DNA from: CAVOOW01 sp963697675
GTDB taxonomy: Bacteria > Actinomycetota > Actinomycetes > JACCUZ01
DNA: 64,000 nt
Direction of reading: 5' to 3'
Assembly (NCBI GenBank): GCA_963697675.1
Contig: CAVOOW010000006.1
Span: 992,001 to 1,056,000 of the forward strand
Shown piece by piece: positions 46,995 to 56,058 of this stretch. Every line of letters begins with the position of its first letter. Positions within the stretch are counted from its first letter, which is position 1. A program made the position numbers and the translations under genes. The notes under the pieces are model-generated. The model ran no database searches. It had not been told where the DNA came from and was given only the letters and a program-made list of their open reading frames with translations.

Positions 46995-48644
46995 ATGAGT
47001 CGCCAGAGCGTCGCGAAGGCTCACCAGAAGATCCAGGAACTGGCCTGGGAGCCTCTGTACCACGAGCCCGTGTCCCAATACGGCACTGACTACACGTTCC
47101 AGAAAGCCGACAAAAAGGACCCGCTGAAGCAGGTTCTCCGGTCCTACTTCCCGATGCAGGAGGAGAAGGACCACCGCGTCTACGGAGCCTCGGACGGGGC
47201 GATCCGCGGAAACATGTTCCGGCAAGTGCAGGAGCGATGGCTCGAGTGGCAGAAGCTGTTCCTGAGCATCATTCCGCTGCCGGAGATCTCGGCCGCACGT
47301 GCGATGCCGCTGCTGTTCCGCACGGTGCCCAACCCTGAGCTGCACAACGGCCAGGCGATCCAGATGATCGACGAGGTCAGGCACTCGACGATCCAGCAGA
47401 ACCTCAAGCGCCTGTACATGAACAACTACATCGACCCAGCCGGCTTCAACAACAGCCTGCGCAACTTCCACAACGACTACTGCGGGACGATCGGCCGCCA
47501 GTTCGCCGAGGGCTTCATCACCGGCGACGCCATCACCGCGGCCAGCATCTACCTCACGATCGTGGCCGAGACGGCCTTCACAAACACCCTGTTCGTGGCC
47601 ATGCCCGCCGAGGCCGCTGCGAACGGCGACTACCTGCTTCCGACCGTCTTCCACTCCGTCCAGTCCGACGAGTCGCGCCACATCAGCAACGGCTACGCCA
47701 CGCTGCTCATGGCCCTGGCCGACGAGGGCAACCACCAGCTGCTCGAGCGCGACCTGCGCTACGCGTGGTGGAACAACCACCGGGTCGTGGACGCGGCCAT
47801 CGGCACGTTCATCGAGTACGGCACGAAGGACCGTCGCAAGGACCGCGAGAGCTACGCCGAGATGTGGCGCCGGTGGATCTACGACGACTACTACCGCAGC
47901 TACCTTGTGCCGCTCGAGAAGTACGGACTGGTGATCCCCCACGACCTCATCGAGGAGTCGTGGAACCAGATCTGGAACAAGGGCTACGTGCACGAGGTCG
48001 CGCAGTTCTTCTGCACCGGGTGGCTGGCCAACTACTGGCGCATGGACCCGATGACGGACAAGGACTTCGAGTGGTTCGAGTACAAGTACCCCGGCTGGTA
48101 CGACAAGTACGGCGCATGGTGGGAGAACTACGCGCGGCTCTCGATGCCGAACGGGCACAACCCGATCGTGTTCGAGGACGTCAACTACTCCTACCCGCAC
48201 CGCTGCTGGACGTGCATGGTGCCGTGCCTCGTCCGTGAGGACATGGTCATGGCGGAGGTCGACGGGCAGACGCGCACCTACTGCCACGAGGCCTGCCGGT
48301 GGACCGACGTCGAGGCGTTCCGGCCGACGTTCCAGGGTCGCGAGACCCCGAACATGGGCCAGCTGATCGGCAAGCGCGAGTGGGAGACCCTCTACCACGG
48401 CTGGAACTGGGCCGACGTGGTCTCCGACATGGGCTATGTCCGTGACGACGGCAAGACACTGGTCGCCCAGCCGCACCTCAACCTCGACCCGAAGAAGATG
48501 TGGACGCTGGATCACCTGCGTCGCTGCCCACCGCTGCAGAGCCCGAACGTTCTGCTCAACGAGATGACAGCAGACGAGAAGAAGGCGTTCCACGCTGACT
48601 ACATCAAGCAGGGTCCCGCCGGCCGGTTCGCTCCGAAGGACTGA
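46995..48644 (+). CDS. mimA: Propane-type diiron monooxygenase, hydroxylase large subunit
   Basis: Catalytic subunit of a soluble diiron monooxygenase (propane/acetone/phenol type, SDIMO group 5/6), 549 residues. The six iron ligands can be placed at Glu97, Glu127, His130, Glu192, Glu226 and His229. Their spacing (30, 3, 62, 34, 3) is exactly that of methane monooxygenase, seen in IDEVRH and SDESRH. A C-terminal CWTCMVPC / CHEAC cysteine group is present. The sequence is very close to what I recall of mycobacterial MimA. ATG 46995 follows AAGGGAG by six bases. Confidence 0.95.
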   Translation: MSRQSVAKAHQKIQELAWEPLYHEPVSQYGTDYTFQKADKKDPLKQVLRSYFPMQEEKDHRVYGASDGAIRGNMFRQVQERWLEWQKLFLSIIPLPEISAARAMPLLFRTVPNPELHNGQAIQMIDEVRHSTIQQNLKRLYMNNYIDPAGFNNSLRNFHNDYCGTIGRQFAEGFITGDAITAASIYLTIVAETAFTNTLFVAMPAEAAANGDYLLPTVFHSVQSDESRHISNGYATLLMALADEGNHQLLERDLRYAWWNNHRVVDAAIGTFIEYGTKDRRKDRESYAEMWRRWIYDDYYRSYLVPLEKYGLVIPHDLIEESWNQIWNKGYVHEVAQFFCTGWLANYWRMDPMTDKDFEWFEYKYPGWYDKYGAWWENYARLSMPNGHNPIVFEDVNYSYPHRCWTCMVPCLVREDMVMAEVDGQTRTYCHEACRWTDVEAFRPTFQGRETPNMGQLIGKREWETLYHGWNWADVVSDMGYVRDDGKTLVAQPHLNLDPKKMWTLDHLRRCPPLQSPNVLLNEMTADEKKAFHADYIKQGPAGRFAPKD

Positions 48645-48685
48645 GCACTCACTCACCCTGAGGCAACCGACCACCGATCGACACG

Positions 48686-48718
48686 CGAGGAGGGGCCCGA
48701 GGCCCGGGCCCCTCCTCG
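48686..48718 (+). terminator. Perfect hairpin between mimA and mimB
   Basis: A 14-base-pair stem CGAGGAGGGGCCCG / CGGGCCCCTCCTCG with a five-base loop, in the 117-base gap after mimA. There is no T-run, so it is probably a partial terminator or an mRNA-stabilising end that keeps hydroxylase above reductase level. Confidence 0.75.
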
Positions 48719-48761
48719 TCCGTTCAGACAACGTCCACAAAGGCCAGGACGGGAGGGGCTG

Positions 48762-49829
48762 ATGACCGACAAGCACGTCGTACGCTTCGAGCCCGTCGGC
48801 ATCGATATCGAGGTCCGCGAGGACCAGAACGTCCTGCGGGCTGCAGCCGAGCAGGGAATCATGCTGATGCACGGCTGCAAAGAGGGCCAGTGTTCGTCCT
48901 GCAAGTCCTTCGTGCTCGACGGTGAAGACTACGAGCTGGACAAGTACTCGACCTTCGCCCTGCCGGACTACGAGAGGGAGGAAGGCTTCACGCTGCTCTG
49001 TCGTACGCATGTCTATGAGGACGTGACGATCGAGCTGCTCAACTACGACGAGGACATGATCCGGTCCGGGCTGCCGATCCAGCAGGCGGTCGTGGAGGTC
49101 GTCTCCATCGACGCCGTCACGCGCGACATGCGTCACGTCACGCTTCGGCTCGTGGAGCCCACCGAGCTCAGGTTCTTCCCCGGTCAGTACCTCGACATCG
49201 TGATCCCCGGCACCGAGTCCACGCGCTCCTTCTCCATGGCCAACATCTCCAGCCGGGACGGCGGCCTGCTCGAGTTCGTGATCAAGGTCTATCCGGACGG
49301 ACTGTTCTCCGGCTTCCTGGACACCAAGCTCGCGGTCGGCGACCGTCTCGACGTCGTCGGGCCGTTCGGTGTGTTCACGCTTCGCGAAGGTCGCGATGGC
49401 GACCTGATCTTCGTCGGCGGCGGTGCCGGCATGGCACCGATCCTGTGCCTCCTCCGTTCCATGGTCGAGCGCGGCATCACCCGCAAGGCCACGTACTACT
49501 ACGGCGCGCGGGAACGGCAGGACCTCTGCTTCGAAGAAGAGCTGCGCGCCCTGGAGGAGGTGCTGCCCGGCTTCCGCTACGTGCCTGCCTTGTCCGAAGC
49601 GGCCCCGGAGGACGCGTGGGACGGCGAGGTCGGCTTCATCACCGACGTCGTGCGACGGTACGAGACCGACCTCGCGAACGTCGACGCCTACGTGTGCGGC
49701 CCCCCACCGATGGTGGAGGCGGCCATGGCGGTCCTCACCCAGCTGGGTGCGCCCGAGAAACGGATCTTCTACGACAAGTTCACGACAACCGGGGACCCGG
49801 AATCCGACCCCACATCACCAGCCCCATGA
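48762..49829 (+). CDS. mimB: Monooxygenase reductase subunit
   Basis: Passes electrons from NADH to the hydroxylase. The 355-residue protein has an N-terminal plant-type 2Fe-2S ferredoxin (Cys39, 44, 47 in CKEGQCSSC and Cys80). The FAD-binding domain carries RSFSMANIS and the NADH-binding domain GGGAGMAPILCLL, with the final YVCGPPPMVEAAM. All cofactor sites are intact. The order ferredoxin-FAD-NAD is that of MmoC/PrmB reductases. Confidence 0.95.
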   Translation: MTDKHVVRFEPVGIDIEVREDQNVLRAAAEQGIMLMHGCKEGQCSSCKSFVLDGEDYELDKYSTFALPDYEREEGFTLLCRTHVYEDVTIELLNYDEDMIRSGLPIQQAVVEVVSIDAVTRDMRHVTLRLVEPTELRFFPGQYLDIVIPGTESTRSFSMANISSRDGGLLEFVIKVYPDGLFSGFLDTKLAVGDRLDVVGPFGVFTLREGRDGDLIFVGGGAGMAPILCLLRSMVERGITRKATYYYGARERQDLCFEEELRALEEVLPGFRYVPALSEAAPEDAWDGEVGFITDVVRRYETDLANVDAYVCGPPPMVEAAMAVLTQLGAPEKRIFYDKFTTTGDPESDPTSPAP

Positions 49830-49875
49830 CATCCAACTCCGTGACATCCGCTCCAGTGACAGGAAGGGCGTCCTC

Positions 49876-51087
49876 ATGACCACCACCACCCACAGCGACG
49901 TGACCGTCGTCGATGACGGCAAGGAGTCGACACTTCGCGACTTGCCGAAGCCGGAGTTCACGGACGCGGAGGCTGGTGCGAGAGAGTTTCCGGACTCGAC
50001 CGCGCGCCGCTACAACTACTACGTCCCGCAGAAGCGCAAGCAGACGCACTACGAGGACGTCACCGTTGAGGTGCAACCTGACCCCCGGCATTACCTCAGC
50101 CAGGGCTGGCTCTACGGGTTCTCCGACGGTCGCGGGGGCTACCCGCTCGACTGGACGGCCCTCAAGGCCTGGGGCAGCGACCGGCCGGAACCGGAGCGCT
50201 TCCCTGGCTCCGGTGGGCGCGGTTACGACTGGCCGGCGACCGGCTGGCACGAGTTCCGCGACCCGAACGAGGAGTGGGAGCTGACTCTCTACCGCTACAA
50301 CGCCAACGTCGTGCGGCAGATCAACGCCAACATCGACACCGCTCGGGAGACCAAGGCGTTCGAGCAGTGGAACCCCAACTGGGTGCAGTTCGTGGAGCGC
50401 AACATCGGGGCGTGGATGCACGTCGAGCACGGCCTCGGGCTCTACCTGTTCGCCAACGCGAACCGCCGCGCGCCGACGAACATGCACAACAACGCCATCT
50501 CGGTGAACAGCATGCACCGCATCCGCTTCGCTCAGGACCTGGCGCTCTACAACCTGACGCTCAGCGAGGAGATCGACGGCTTCGACGGCTCCGCGCACAT
50601 CGAGACGTGGAACAGCGACCCGGCATGGCAGGGCGTCCGCAAGACCGCCGAGCAGCTCACCGCGATCGACGACTGGTGCGAGGCGATCTTCGCCGCGAAC
50701 GTGGTCTTCGAGCCGCTCGTCGGCGAGCTGTTCCGCAGCCAGCTCGTGCAGCAGGCCTCCCCCAGGAACGGCGACTTCGTCACGCCGACGGTTGTGGGAG
50801 CCGGTGAGCACGACTACGCCGCCCGGGACCTGCGCTACACCACGGCGATGTTCGAGCTCCTGGTGAACGACCGCGAGTTCGCCGACCACAACAAGGCACA
50901 GCTGGGCGAATGGCTCTCGGTCTGGGTGCCTCGCGCCATCTCCGCCGCCCGCACGCTCCAGCCACTGTGGTCACAGCCCGACGCGAAGCCACCGCGCTTC
51001 GAGGACGGCCTCGACCACGCAAAGAGCCGCTTCAGCGGCATCCTGTCCGACATCGGCCTGCCGGAACCCAAGGAGCTGACGCAGTGA
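49876..51087 (+). CDS. mimC: Monooxygenase hydroxylase small subunit
   Basis: Beta subunit of the hydroxylase, 403 residues, helical and with the ferritin-like fold of the large subunit but without iron ligands. Characteristic stretches are YYVPQKRKQTHYEDVTVEV, WNPNWVQFVERNIGAW and RIRFAQDLALYNL. ATG 49876 follows AGGAAGGG. Its TGA overlaps the GTG of mimD, so the two are coupled. Confidence 0.94.
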   Translation: MTTTTHSDVTVVDDGKESTLRDLPKPEFTDAEAGAREFPDSTARRYNYYVPQKRKQTHYEDVTVEVQPDPRHYLSQGWLYGFSDGRGGYPLDWTALKAWGSDRPEPERFPGSGGRGYDWPATGWHEFRDPNEEWELTLYRYNANVVRQINANIDTARETKAFEQWNPNWVQFVERNIGAWMHVEHGLGLYLFANANRRAPTNMHNNAISVNSMHRIRFAQDLALYNLTLSEEIDGFDGSAHIETWNSDPAWQGVRKTAEQLTAIDDWCEAIFAANVVFEPLVGELFRSQLVQQASPRNGDFVTPTVVGAGEHDYAARDLRYTTAMFELLVNDREFADHNKAQLGEWLSVWVPRAISAARTLQPLWSQPDAKPPRFEDGLDHAKSRFSGILSDIGLPEPKELTQ

Positions 51088-51458
51088 CCAGCCTCAAAAC
51101 GACAGTTGAGAGCCCGTTCAAGTCCAACAACACCGCGTCCAACATGTGCGGCGTGACCCTGATGAACAACCAGGTCGGGGCGGTCGTGGCCCAGGTCATG
51201 AAGGACAAGCCAGGCGTCACCGTGATGCCGCTGCCGTCGATGATCCGGGTGGACGCGGTCCGCCGGATGGACTTCGTCTACGACGAGATCTCCGAGGCGC
51301 TCGGCGAGGAGCCGGGCTTCTTCGACGCCGCCGAGTTCGAGGAGAACATGTCCACGCACTACGGCCGGATGATCCACGAGGACGACCGGACGATCATGTT
51401 CGCCAACCCCGAGGACGCGTCCGAATACATCGGCTTCGACCTGAAAGCCAGCAACTAA
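51084..51458 (+). CDS. mimD: Monooxygenase coupling/effector protein
   Basis: A 124-residue MmoB/DmpM-type regulatory component that binds the hydroxylase and gates oxygen activation. Features are NMCGVTLMNNQVGAVVAQVM, PSMIRVDAVRRMDFVYDEIS and a C-terminal IMFANPEDASEYIGF. No cofactor motifs, as expected. GTG 51084 overlaps the mimC stop (GTGA). Confidence 0.94.
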   Translation: MTSLKTTVESPFKSNNTASNMCGVTLMNNQVGAVVAQVMKDKPGVTVMPLPSMIRVDAVRRMDFVYDEISEALGEEPGFFDAAEFEENMSTHYGRMIHEDDRTIMFANPEDASEYIGFDLKASN

Positions 51459-51501
51459 CGGTCCCGGAGCTCTCTCACCAACCAACCCGAGGAGGAGCCG
51501 A

Positions 51502-52572
51502 GTGTACGAGAAAGACGGCGAGAAATATTTCGTAGTCGACAGCCACATGCACTTCTGGAACGCGGCCCCGGACAACTGGGTGCCTGGTGCCGAGCAGTTC
51601 GCCGATGGCTGGATCAACTGCTTCCACGCCTACCAGGGCCTCGGGCCACCTGAGACGCACTGGACCATCGAACACTTCCGGAGCTATTCGGAGGACGACC
51701 TGATGAAGGACGTCTTCCAGGACGGCTACGTCGACGTGGCGATCTTCCAGCCGACCTACCTGAAGGAGTGGTACAAGGAAGGCTTCAACACCACGGAGAA
51801 GAACGGTGCGCTCGCCGAGAAGCACCCCGGCAAGTTCATCGTCAACACGCGGTTCGACCCGCGCGACAGCGACCTCGGGCTGAAGGAGCTCGAGGACAAC
51901 GTCGCGCGCTGGGGGTCGAAGGGCCTCAAGCTCTACACGGCCGAGTGGAACAACGGCTCGCGCGGCTGGACGCTGAAGGACCCCGGTGCCTACCGCTTCC
52001 TGGAGAAGGCGCAGGAGCTCGGCATCAAGAACGTCCACGTCCACAAGGGGCCGACGATCTGGCCGCTGGACAAGGATGCCTTCGATGTCTCCGACGTGGA
52101 CCACGCCGCGACGGACTTCCCCGAGCTCAACTTCATCGTCGAGCACGTCGGCCTGCCGCGCATCGAGGACTTCTGCTTCATGGCGACGCAGGAGCCCAAC
52201 GTCTACGCGGGCCTGTCAGTGGTCATCGGTGGTCTCATGCACGCGCGACCGAAGTTCTTCGCGAAGGTGATGGGCGAGCTGCTGTTCTGGGTCGGCGAGG
52301 ACAAGATGACCTTCGGCAGCGACTACGGCATCTGGGAGCCCAAGTGGCAGATCGAGGGCTTCGTCGACTGGGACTACCCCAGCGACGAGTTCTCGGACTA
52401 CCCGCGGGTCACGACAGCCACCAAGAAGAAGATCCTCGGCCTGAACGCTGCGAAGCTCTACGGCATCGAGGTTCCTGCAGAGTTCCAGCTGCCGGCCGAC
52501 GCCGGGGCTCCCGCTGCTCAGGACGACGCAGCGCTCGTGGACCTCAACGAGGGAGCCGGGGCCAAGGTGTGA
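51502..52572 (+). CDS. Amidohydrolase family protein of the monooxygenase cluster
   Basis: TIM-barrel metal hydrolase/decarboxylase of 356 residues (amidohydrolase 2 family). Metal ligands are visible as DSHMHFW (His15, His17), HVHKG, EHVGLPR and FGSDYG. Homologues follow mimD in mycobacterial clusters. The reaction is not established; ACMSD-like decarboxylases and lactonases share this fold. The GTG at 51502 follows GAGGAGGAG. Its stop overlaps the next start (GTGA). Confidence 0.88.
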   Translation: MYEKDGEKYFVVDSHMHFWNAAPDNWVPGAEQFADGWINCFHAYQGLGPPETHWTIEHFRSYSEDDLMKDVFQDGYVDVAIFQPTYLKEWYKEGFNTTEKNGALAEKHPGKFIVNTRFDPRDSDLGLKELEDNVARWGSKGLKLYTAEWNNGSRGWTLKDPGAYRFLEKAQELGIKNVHVHKGPTIWPLDKDAFDVSDVDHAATDFPELNFIVEHVGLPRIEDFCFMATQEPNVYAGLSVVIGGLMHARPKFFAKVMGELLFWVGEDKMTFGSDYGIWEPKWQIEGFVDWDYPSDEFSDYPRVTTATKKKILGLNAAKLYGIEVPAEFQLPADAGAPAAQDDAALVDLNEGAGAKV

Positions 52573-53273
52573 CCGACGCAACGGCTTTGCTCGCCGCCCT
52601 GGACACGGTGCGCGACCCCGAGCTGGACGAGTCAGTGACCTCGCTCGGCTTCGTGACGTCGTGCACCGTGTCCGCGGAGGGGATCGCGGACGTCCGGCTG
52701 CGGTTGCCCACGTACTTCTGTGCGCCCAACTTCGCCTTTCTGATGGTGGCGGATGCGTACGAGGCCGTGAGCGGCGTGGCCGGCGTCCACCGGGCACAGG
52801 TCGTGCTGGAGGACCATTTCGCCTCCGACGAGATCAACCGTGGGGTCGCGGCGCAGGCCGGCTTCGTGGAGTCCTTCGACGGACTCGCGGAGACCGAGCT
52901 GCATCAACTGCGCACCGACTTCCGGCGCAAGGCGACGTTGGCGGCGACTGACCGGGTGTGCCGGCCCCTGCTCGCCGCCGGGTGGACGCCGGAGGAGCTC
53001 GCTGACCTGACGCTCGGCGACGTCCCGCAGGCGGCGGATGTGGAGCGGCTGCGGTCCCGGCGCGCCGAGCTGGGACTGCCCTCGGGCGACGACTCGGCGC
53101 TGCTGGTGGACGTGGTCACCGGCGAGGCGATCGGGGTGCAGGCATTGCCATTGCACCTGCGTCGGGCGAGGCTGACAGGAGTCAGCCTGCAGGCAAACGG
53201 CAGCGTCTGCCGAGGGCTGCTGCGCGAGAGATATGCGACCGTCGGACTAGGCGAGGAGGAGGAGACGCTATGA
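52569..53273 (+). CDS. DUF59 (MIP18-like) protein of the monooxygenase cluster
   Basis: 234 residues. The N-terminal third is a DUF59 domain (LDTVRDPELDESVTSLGFV), a family involved in Fe-S cluster carriage in other proteins. The usual CP..C motif is changed to LPTYFCAPNFAFLM, keeping one cysteine. The remainder is a unique helical region. It may help mature the 2Fe-2S reductase or the diiron site; this is inference from position. Overlaps the genes on both sides, so translation is coupled. Confidence 0.8.
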   Translation: MTDATALLAALDTVRDPELDESVTSLGFVTSCTVSAEGIADVRLRLPTYFCAPNFAFLMVADAYEAVSGVAGVHRAQVVLEDHFASDEINRGVAAQAGFVESFDGLAETELHQLRTDFRRKATLAATDRVCRPLLAAGWTPEELADLTLGDVPQAADVERLRSRRAELGLPSGDDSALLVDVVTGEAIGVQALPLHLRRARLTGVSLQANGSVCRGLLRERYATVGLGEEEETL

Positions 53274-54295
53274 GGGCTGTCCGCCTGCACGGCTATCACC
53301 AGGAGCCCGTCATCGACGAGGTGCCGGAGCCGACCATCAAGACTCCGCTCGACGTGATCGTCAAGATCGGCGGCGCGGGTGTCTGTCGCACAGACCTGCA
53401 CATCATCGAGGGTCAGTGGGAAGCGGCGATGAGCCCGACGCTGCCCTACACGATCGGTCACGAGAACGCCGGCTGGGTGCACGAGATCGGGTCCGCGGTG
53501 ACCAACGTGCAGGTCGGTGACACGGTCATCCTGCATCCGACGCCGACCTGCGGGCTGTGCCGTGCCTGCCGCGCCGGCCAGGACATGCACTGCATCAACA
53601 GCACCTTCCCGGGGCTGGGCGTCGACGGCGGCATGGCGGAATACCTGCTCACCTCGGCGCGCGCCTGCGTGAAGCTCGACCCGAAGACCGAGCCCAAGGA
53701 CGTCGCGGCCCTCGCCGACGCGGGCATCACCGCCTACCACGCGGTACGCAAGGCCATCCCGCTGCTCTACCCGGGCACCACGTGCGTGCTCATCGGTGCC
53801 GGCGGCCTGGGCCACATCGGCATCCAGTGCCTCGCCGCGCTCACCGCGACCCGGATCATCGTGGTCGACCGCAACCCGGCGGCGTTGAAGCTCGCCGAGC
53901 AGCTGGGCGCGCACCACACCGTGGTCGCCGACGGCGGCCAGGTCGCCGCAGTCCAGGAGCTGACCGACGGAGGCGGCGCCGACGTGGTGCTCGACTTCGT
54001 CGCCGAGCAGGGCGCCGAGAACGACGGCTTCGCGATGACGCACAGCGGCGGCTCGTACTACGTCATCGGCTACGGCGGGACCCTGAACATCCCGACCCTC
54101 GACATCATCTCCACCGAGCGCAACATCATCGGCAACATCGTCGGCACCTACAACGAGCTGGCCGAGCTGATGGTCCTTGCCCAGACCGGAAAGGTCACCC
54201 TGCACACCGCCACCTACCCCCTTGACGCCGCTGTGGAGGCCATCCAAGATCTCGATGCAGGCCGGGTCCGCGGACGCGCCATCCTCGTCCCGTAG
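53270..54295 (+). CDS. Zinc-dependent alcohol dehydrogenase
   Basis: Medium-chain dehydrogenase, 341 residues. Catalytic zinc ligands are Cys39 and His64-Glu65 (GHENAG); the structural zinc is bound by Cys94, 97, 100 and 108 (CGLCRACRAGQDMHC). The NAD loop is IGAGGLGHIG. It most likely oxidises the alcohol made by the monooxygenase (2-propanol from propane, for example). ATG 53270 overlaps the upstream TGA. Confidence 0.93.
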   Translation: MRAVRLHGYHQEPVIDEVPEPTIKTPLDVIVKIGGAGVCRTDLHIIEGQWEAAMSPTLPYTIGHENAGWVHEIGSAVTNVQVGDTVILHPTPTCGLCRACRAGQDMHCINSTFPGLGVDGGMAEYLLTSARACVKLDPKTEPKDVAALADAGITAYHAVRKAIPLLYPGTTCVLIGAGGLGHIGIQCLAALTATRIIVVDRNPAALKLAEQLGAHHTVVADGGQVAAVQELTDGGGADVVLDFVAEQGAENDGFAMTHSGGSYYVIGYGGTLNIPTLDIISTERNIIGNIVGTYNELAELMVLAQTGKVTLHTATYPLDAAVEAIQDLDAGRVRGRAILVP

Positions 54296-54366
54296 CTCTC
54301 CTCCAGGCACCCGTTTTGCCCCCGTAGTTCACCGAAAGACCACCGACACCGAACATTGGAGGAGCG

Positions 54367-56058
54367 ATGGCCAAGGAACTGCGTTTCGGCGAGGATGCCC
54401 GGAACCTGCTGCTTGCTGGCGTAGACCAACTAGCCGAAGCCGTGAAGTCGACGCTCGGCCCCAAGGGCCGCAACGTCATCCTGGAAAAGATCACCGGCTC
54501 CCCCGTCGTGACCAACGACGGCGTCACCATCGCCCGAGAGATCCACCTGCCCGACCAGTTCCAGAACATGGGCGCGCAGCTGGTCAAGGAAGCGGCGATC
54601 AAGACCAACGACATCGTCGGCGACGGCACCACCACCGCGACCGTCCTCGCCCACGCGATCATCCGTGAGGGCATGCAGGCCATCGGCGCGGGCGGCAACC
54701 CGGTCCTGGTCAAGCGGGGCATCGACCTCGCCGTCGGGCGCCTCGTCGAGCACCTGCGCGGCGTGGCCCACCCCGTGGTGACCCAGCAGGACTATGCGCG
54801 GGTGGCCGCGATCTCCGCCAACGACGACGACACGGTCGGCGCCGTGCTCGCCGAGGCGCTCTACACCGTGGGCGACGGGGGCATCGTCACCGTCGAGGAG
54901 TCCGGGACGCACGGGATGAGCGTGGAGTTCGTCGAGGGCTTCGAGTACGACAACGGCTACATCTCGCCCTACATGGTCACCAACCCGGCCAGCCTCGAGG
55001 CTGTCCTGTACGACCCCTACATCCTGGTGAGCAACGAGAAGATCACCAAGGTCCAGCAGCTGATGCCGATGCTCGACAAGGTGATGCGAGCGCCTCGTCC
55101 GCTGCTCATCATCGCCGAGAACGTCGAGGGCGCTGCGCTGAGCATGCTGGTGCAGAACCACGTGAACGGGATCTTCCAGTGCGTCGTGACCCGGGCACCC
55201 GGTTTCGGTGACCGGCGGCTGCGCAAGCTGGAGGACATCGCGGCGATCACCGGCGCCTCCGTACACAGCAAGACGTCGGCCTTCAACCTCGAGACGATCA
55301 CCCTCGACCACCTCGGCCGGGCCGACCAGGTGCGGATCACCGCCGAGCGCACCGCGATCATCGGCGGTGCGGGAGCCGCAGACGTCATCGAGTTCCGGCT
55401 CGCCCAGATGCGGGCGGAACGGGAGCGGGCGACCTTCGGCATCGATGAGGACGTGCTGACCGAGCGGATCGGTGCCCTGTCGGGCAAGGTCGCAGTGATC
55501 CGGGTCGGTGCTCCGACCAACGCCGAGCTGGCCGAGCTCCAGCACCGCGTCGAGGACGCCCTGTCCGCAACCCGGGCCGCCATGGCTGAGGGCATCGTCG
55601 CCGGTGGCGGCGTCGCCCTGCTGCACGCGGCGTCCGCGCTGGACGACATGGACGTCAAGGACGACCACGCGATCGGTGTGGAGATCGTGCGCCGCGCGCT
55701 GACCGAGCCGACCTACCTGATCGCCACCAACGCGGGCTACTCCGGATCCGACGTCGTCAGCCAGGTCACGGACATGGGCGTCGACGACGGCTTCGACGCC
55801 CTCGAGGGACGCTTCGGCAACATGATCGACATGGGCATCATCGACCCGCTGCGGGTCTGCCGTTCGGCCTTGCAGAACGGGGCCTCGGTCGCCGGGTTGT
55901 TGCTGACCACCAACACCCTGGTCGCTGAGGAGCAGACGCCCTGGGGTGGCAGCCGGGCACTGATGACCGAGTTCGGCGAGCTCGACGAGGGCCTGCACCA
56001 GCCGTCGCCTGATTCGAGCACACCACAGTCGCTCGGCCTCGGTCCGTCGGTCGGGTGA
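54367..56058 (+). CDS. mimG: GroEL-like chaperonin specific to the monooxygenase
   Basis: A 60 kDa chaperonin, 563 residues, with the ATP-binding GDGTTTATVLAHAI (GDGTTT at 85-90) and the apical and equatorial segments in place. The C-terminus ends in DSSTPQSLGLGPSVG and lacks the Gly-Gly-Met tail of housekeeping GroEL. No groES is adjacent. In mycobacteria the equivalent MimG is required for MimA to fold; position and divergence fit that role. GGAGGAG lies just upstream of the ATG. No CIRCE element is seen, so it is not heat-shock controlled by HrcA here. Confidence 0.92.
   Translation: MAKELRFGEDARNLLLAGVDQLAEAVKSTLGPKGRNVILEKITGSPVVTNDGVTIAREIHLPDQFQNMGAQLVKEAAIKTNDIVGDGTTTATVLAHAIIREGMQAIGAGGNPVLVKRGIDLAVGRLVEHLRGVAHPVVTQQDYARVAAISANDDDTVGAVLAEALYTVGDGGIVTVEESGTHGMSVEFVEGFEYDNGYISPYMVTNPASLEAVLYDPYILVSNEKITKVQQLMPMLDKVMRAPRPLLIIAENVEGAALSMLVQNHVNGIFQCVVTRAPGFGDRRLRKLEDIAAITGASVHSKTSAFNLETITLDHLGRADQVRITAERTAIIGGAGAADVIEFRLAQMRAERERATFGIDEDVLTERIGALSGKVAVIRVGAPTNAELAELQHRVEDALSATRAAMAEGIVAGGGVALLHAASALDDMDVKDDHAIGVEIVRRALTEPTYLIATNAGYSGSDVVSQVTDMGVDDGFDALEGRFGNMIDMGIIDPLRVCRSALQNGASVAGLLLTTNTLVAEEQTPWGGSRALMTEFGELDEGLHQPSPDSSTPQSLGLGPSVG

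Noticed and set aside
46920..49136. A 738-residue minus-strand frame opposite mimA
   Set aside because: Val/Leu/Arg-rich shadow of mimA; the plus strand has all diiron ligands and ribosome binding sites.
54296..54366. CIRCE heat-shock operator upstream of the GroEL gene
   Set aside because: No TTAGCACTC-N9-GAGTGCTAA element is present in the gap, consistent with an operon-specific chaperonin.
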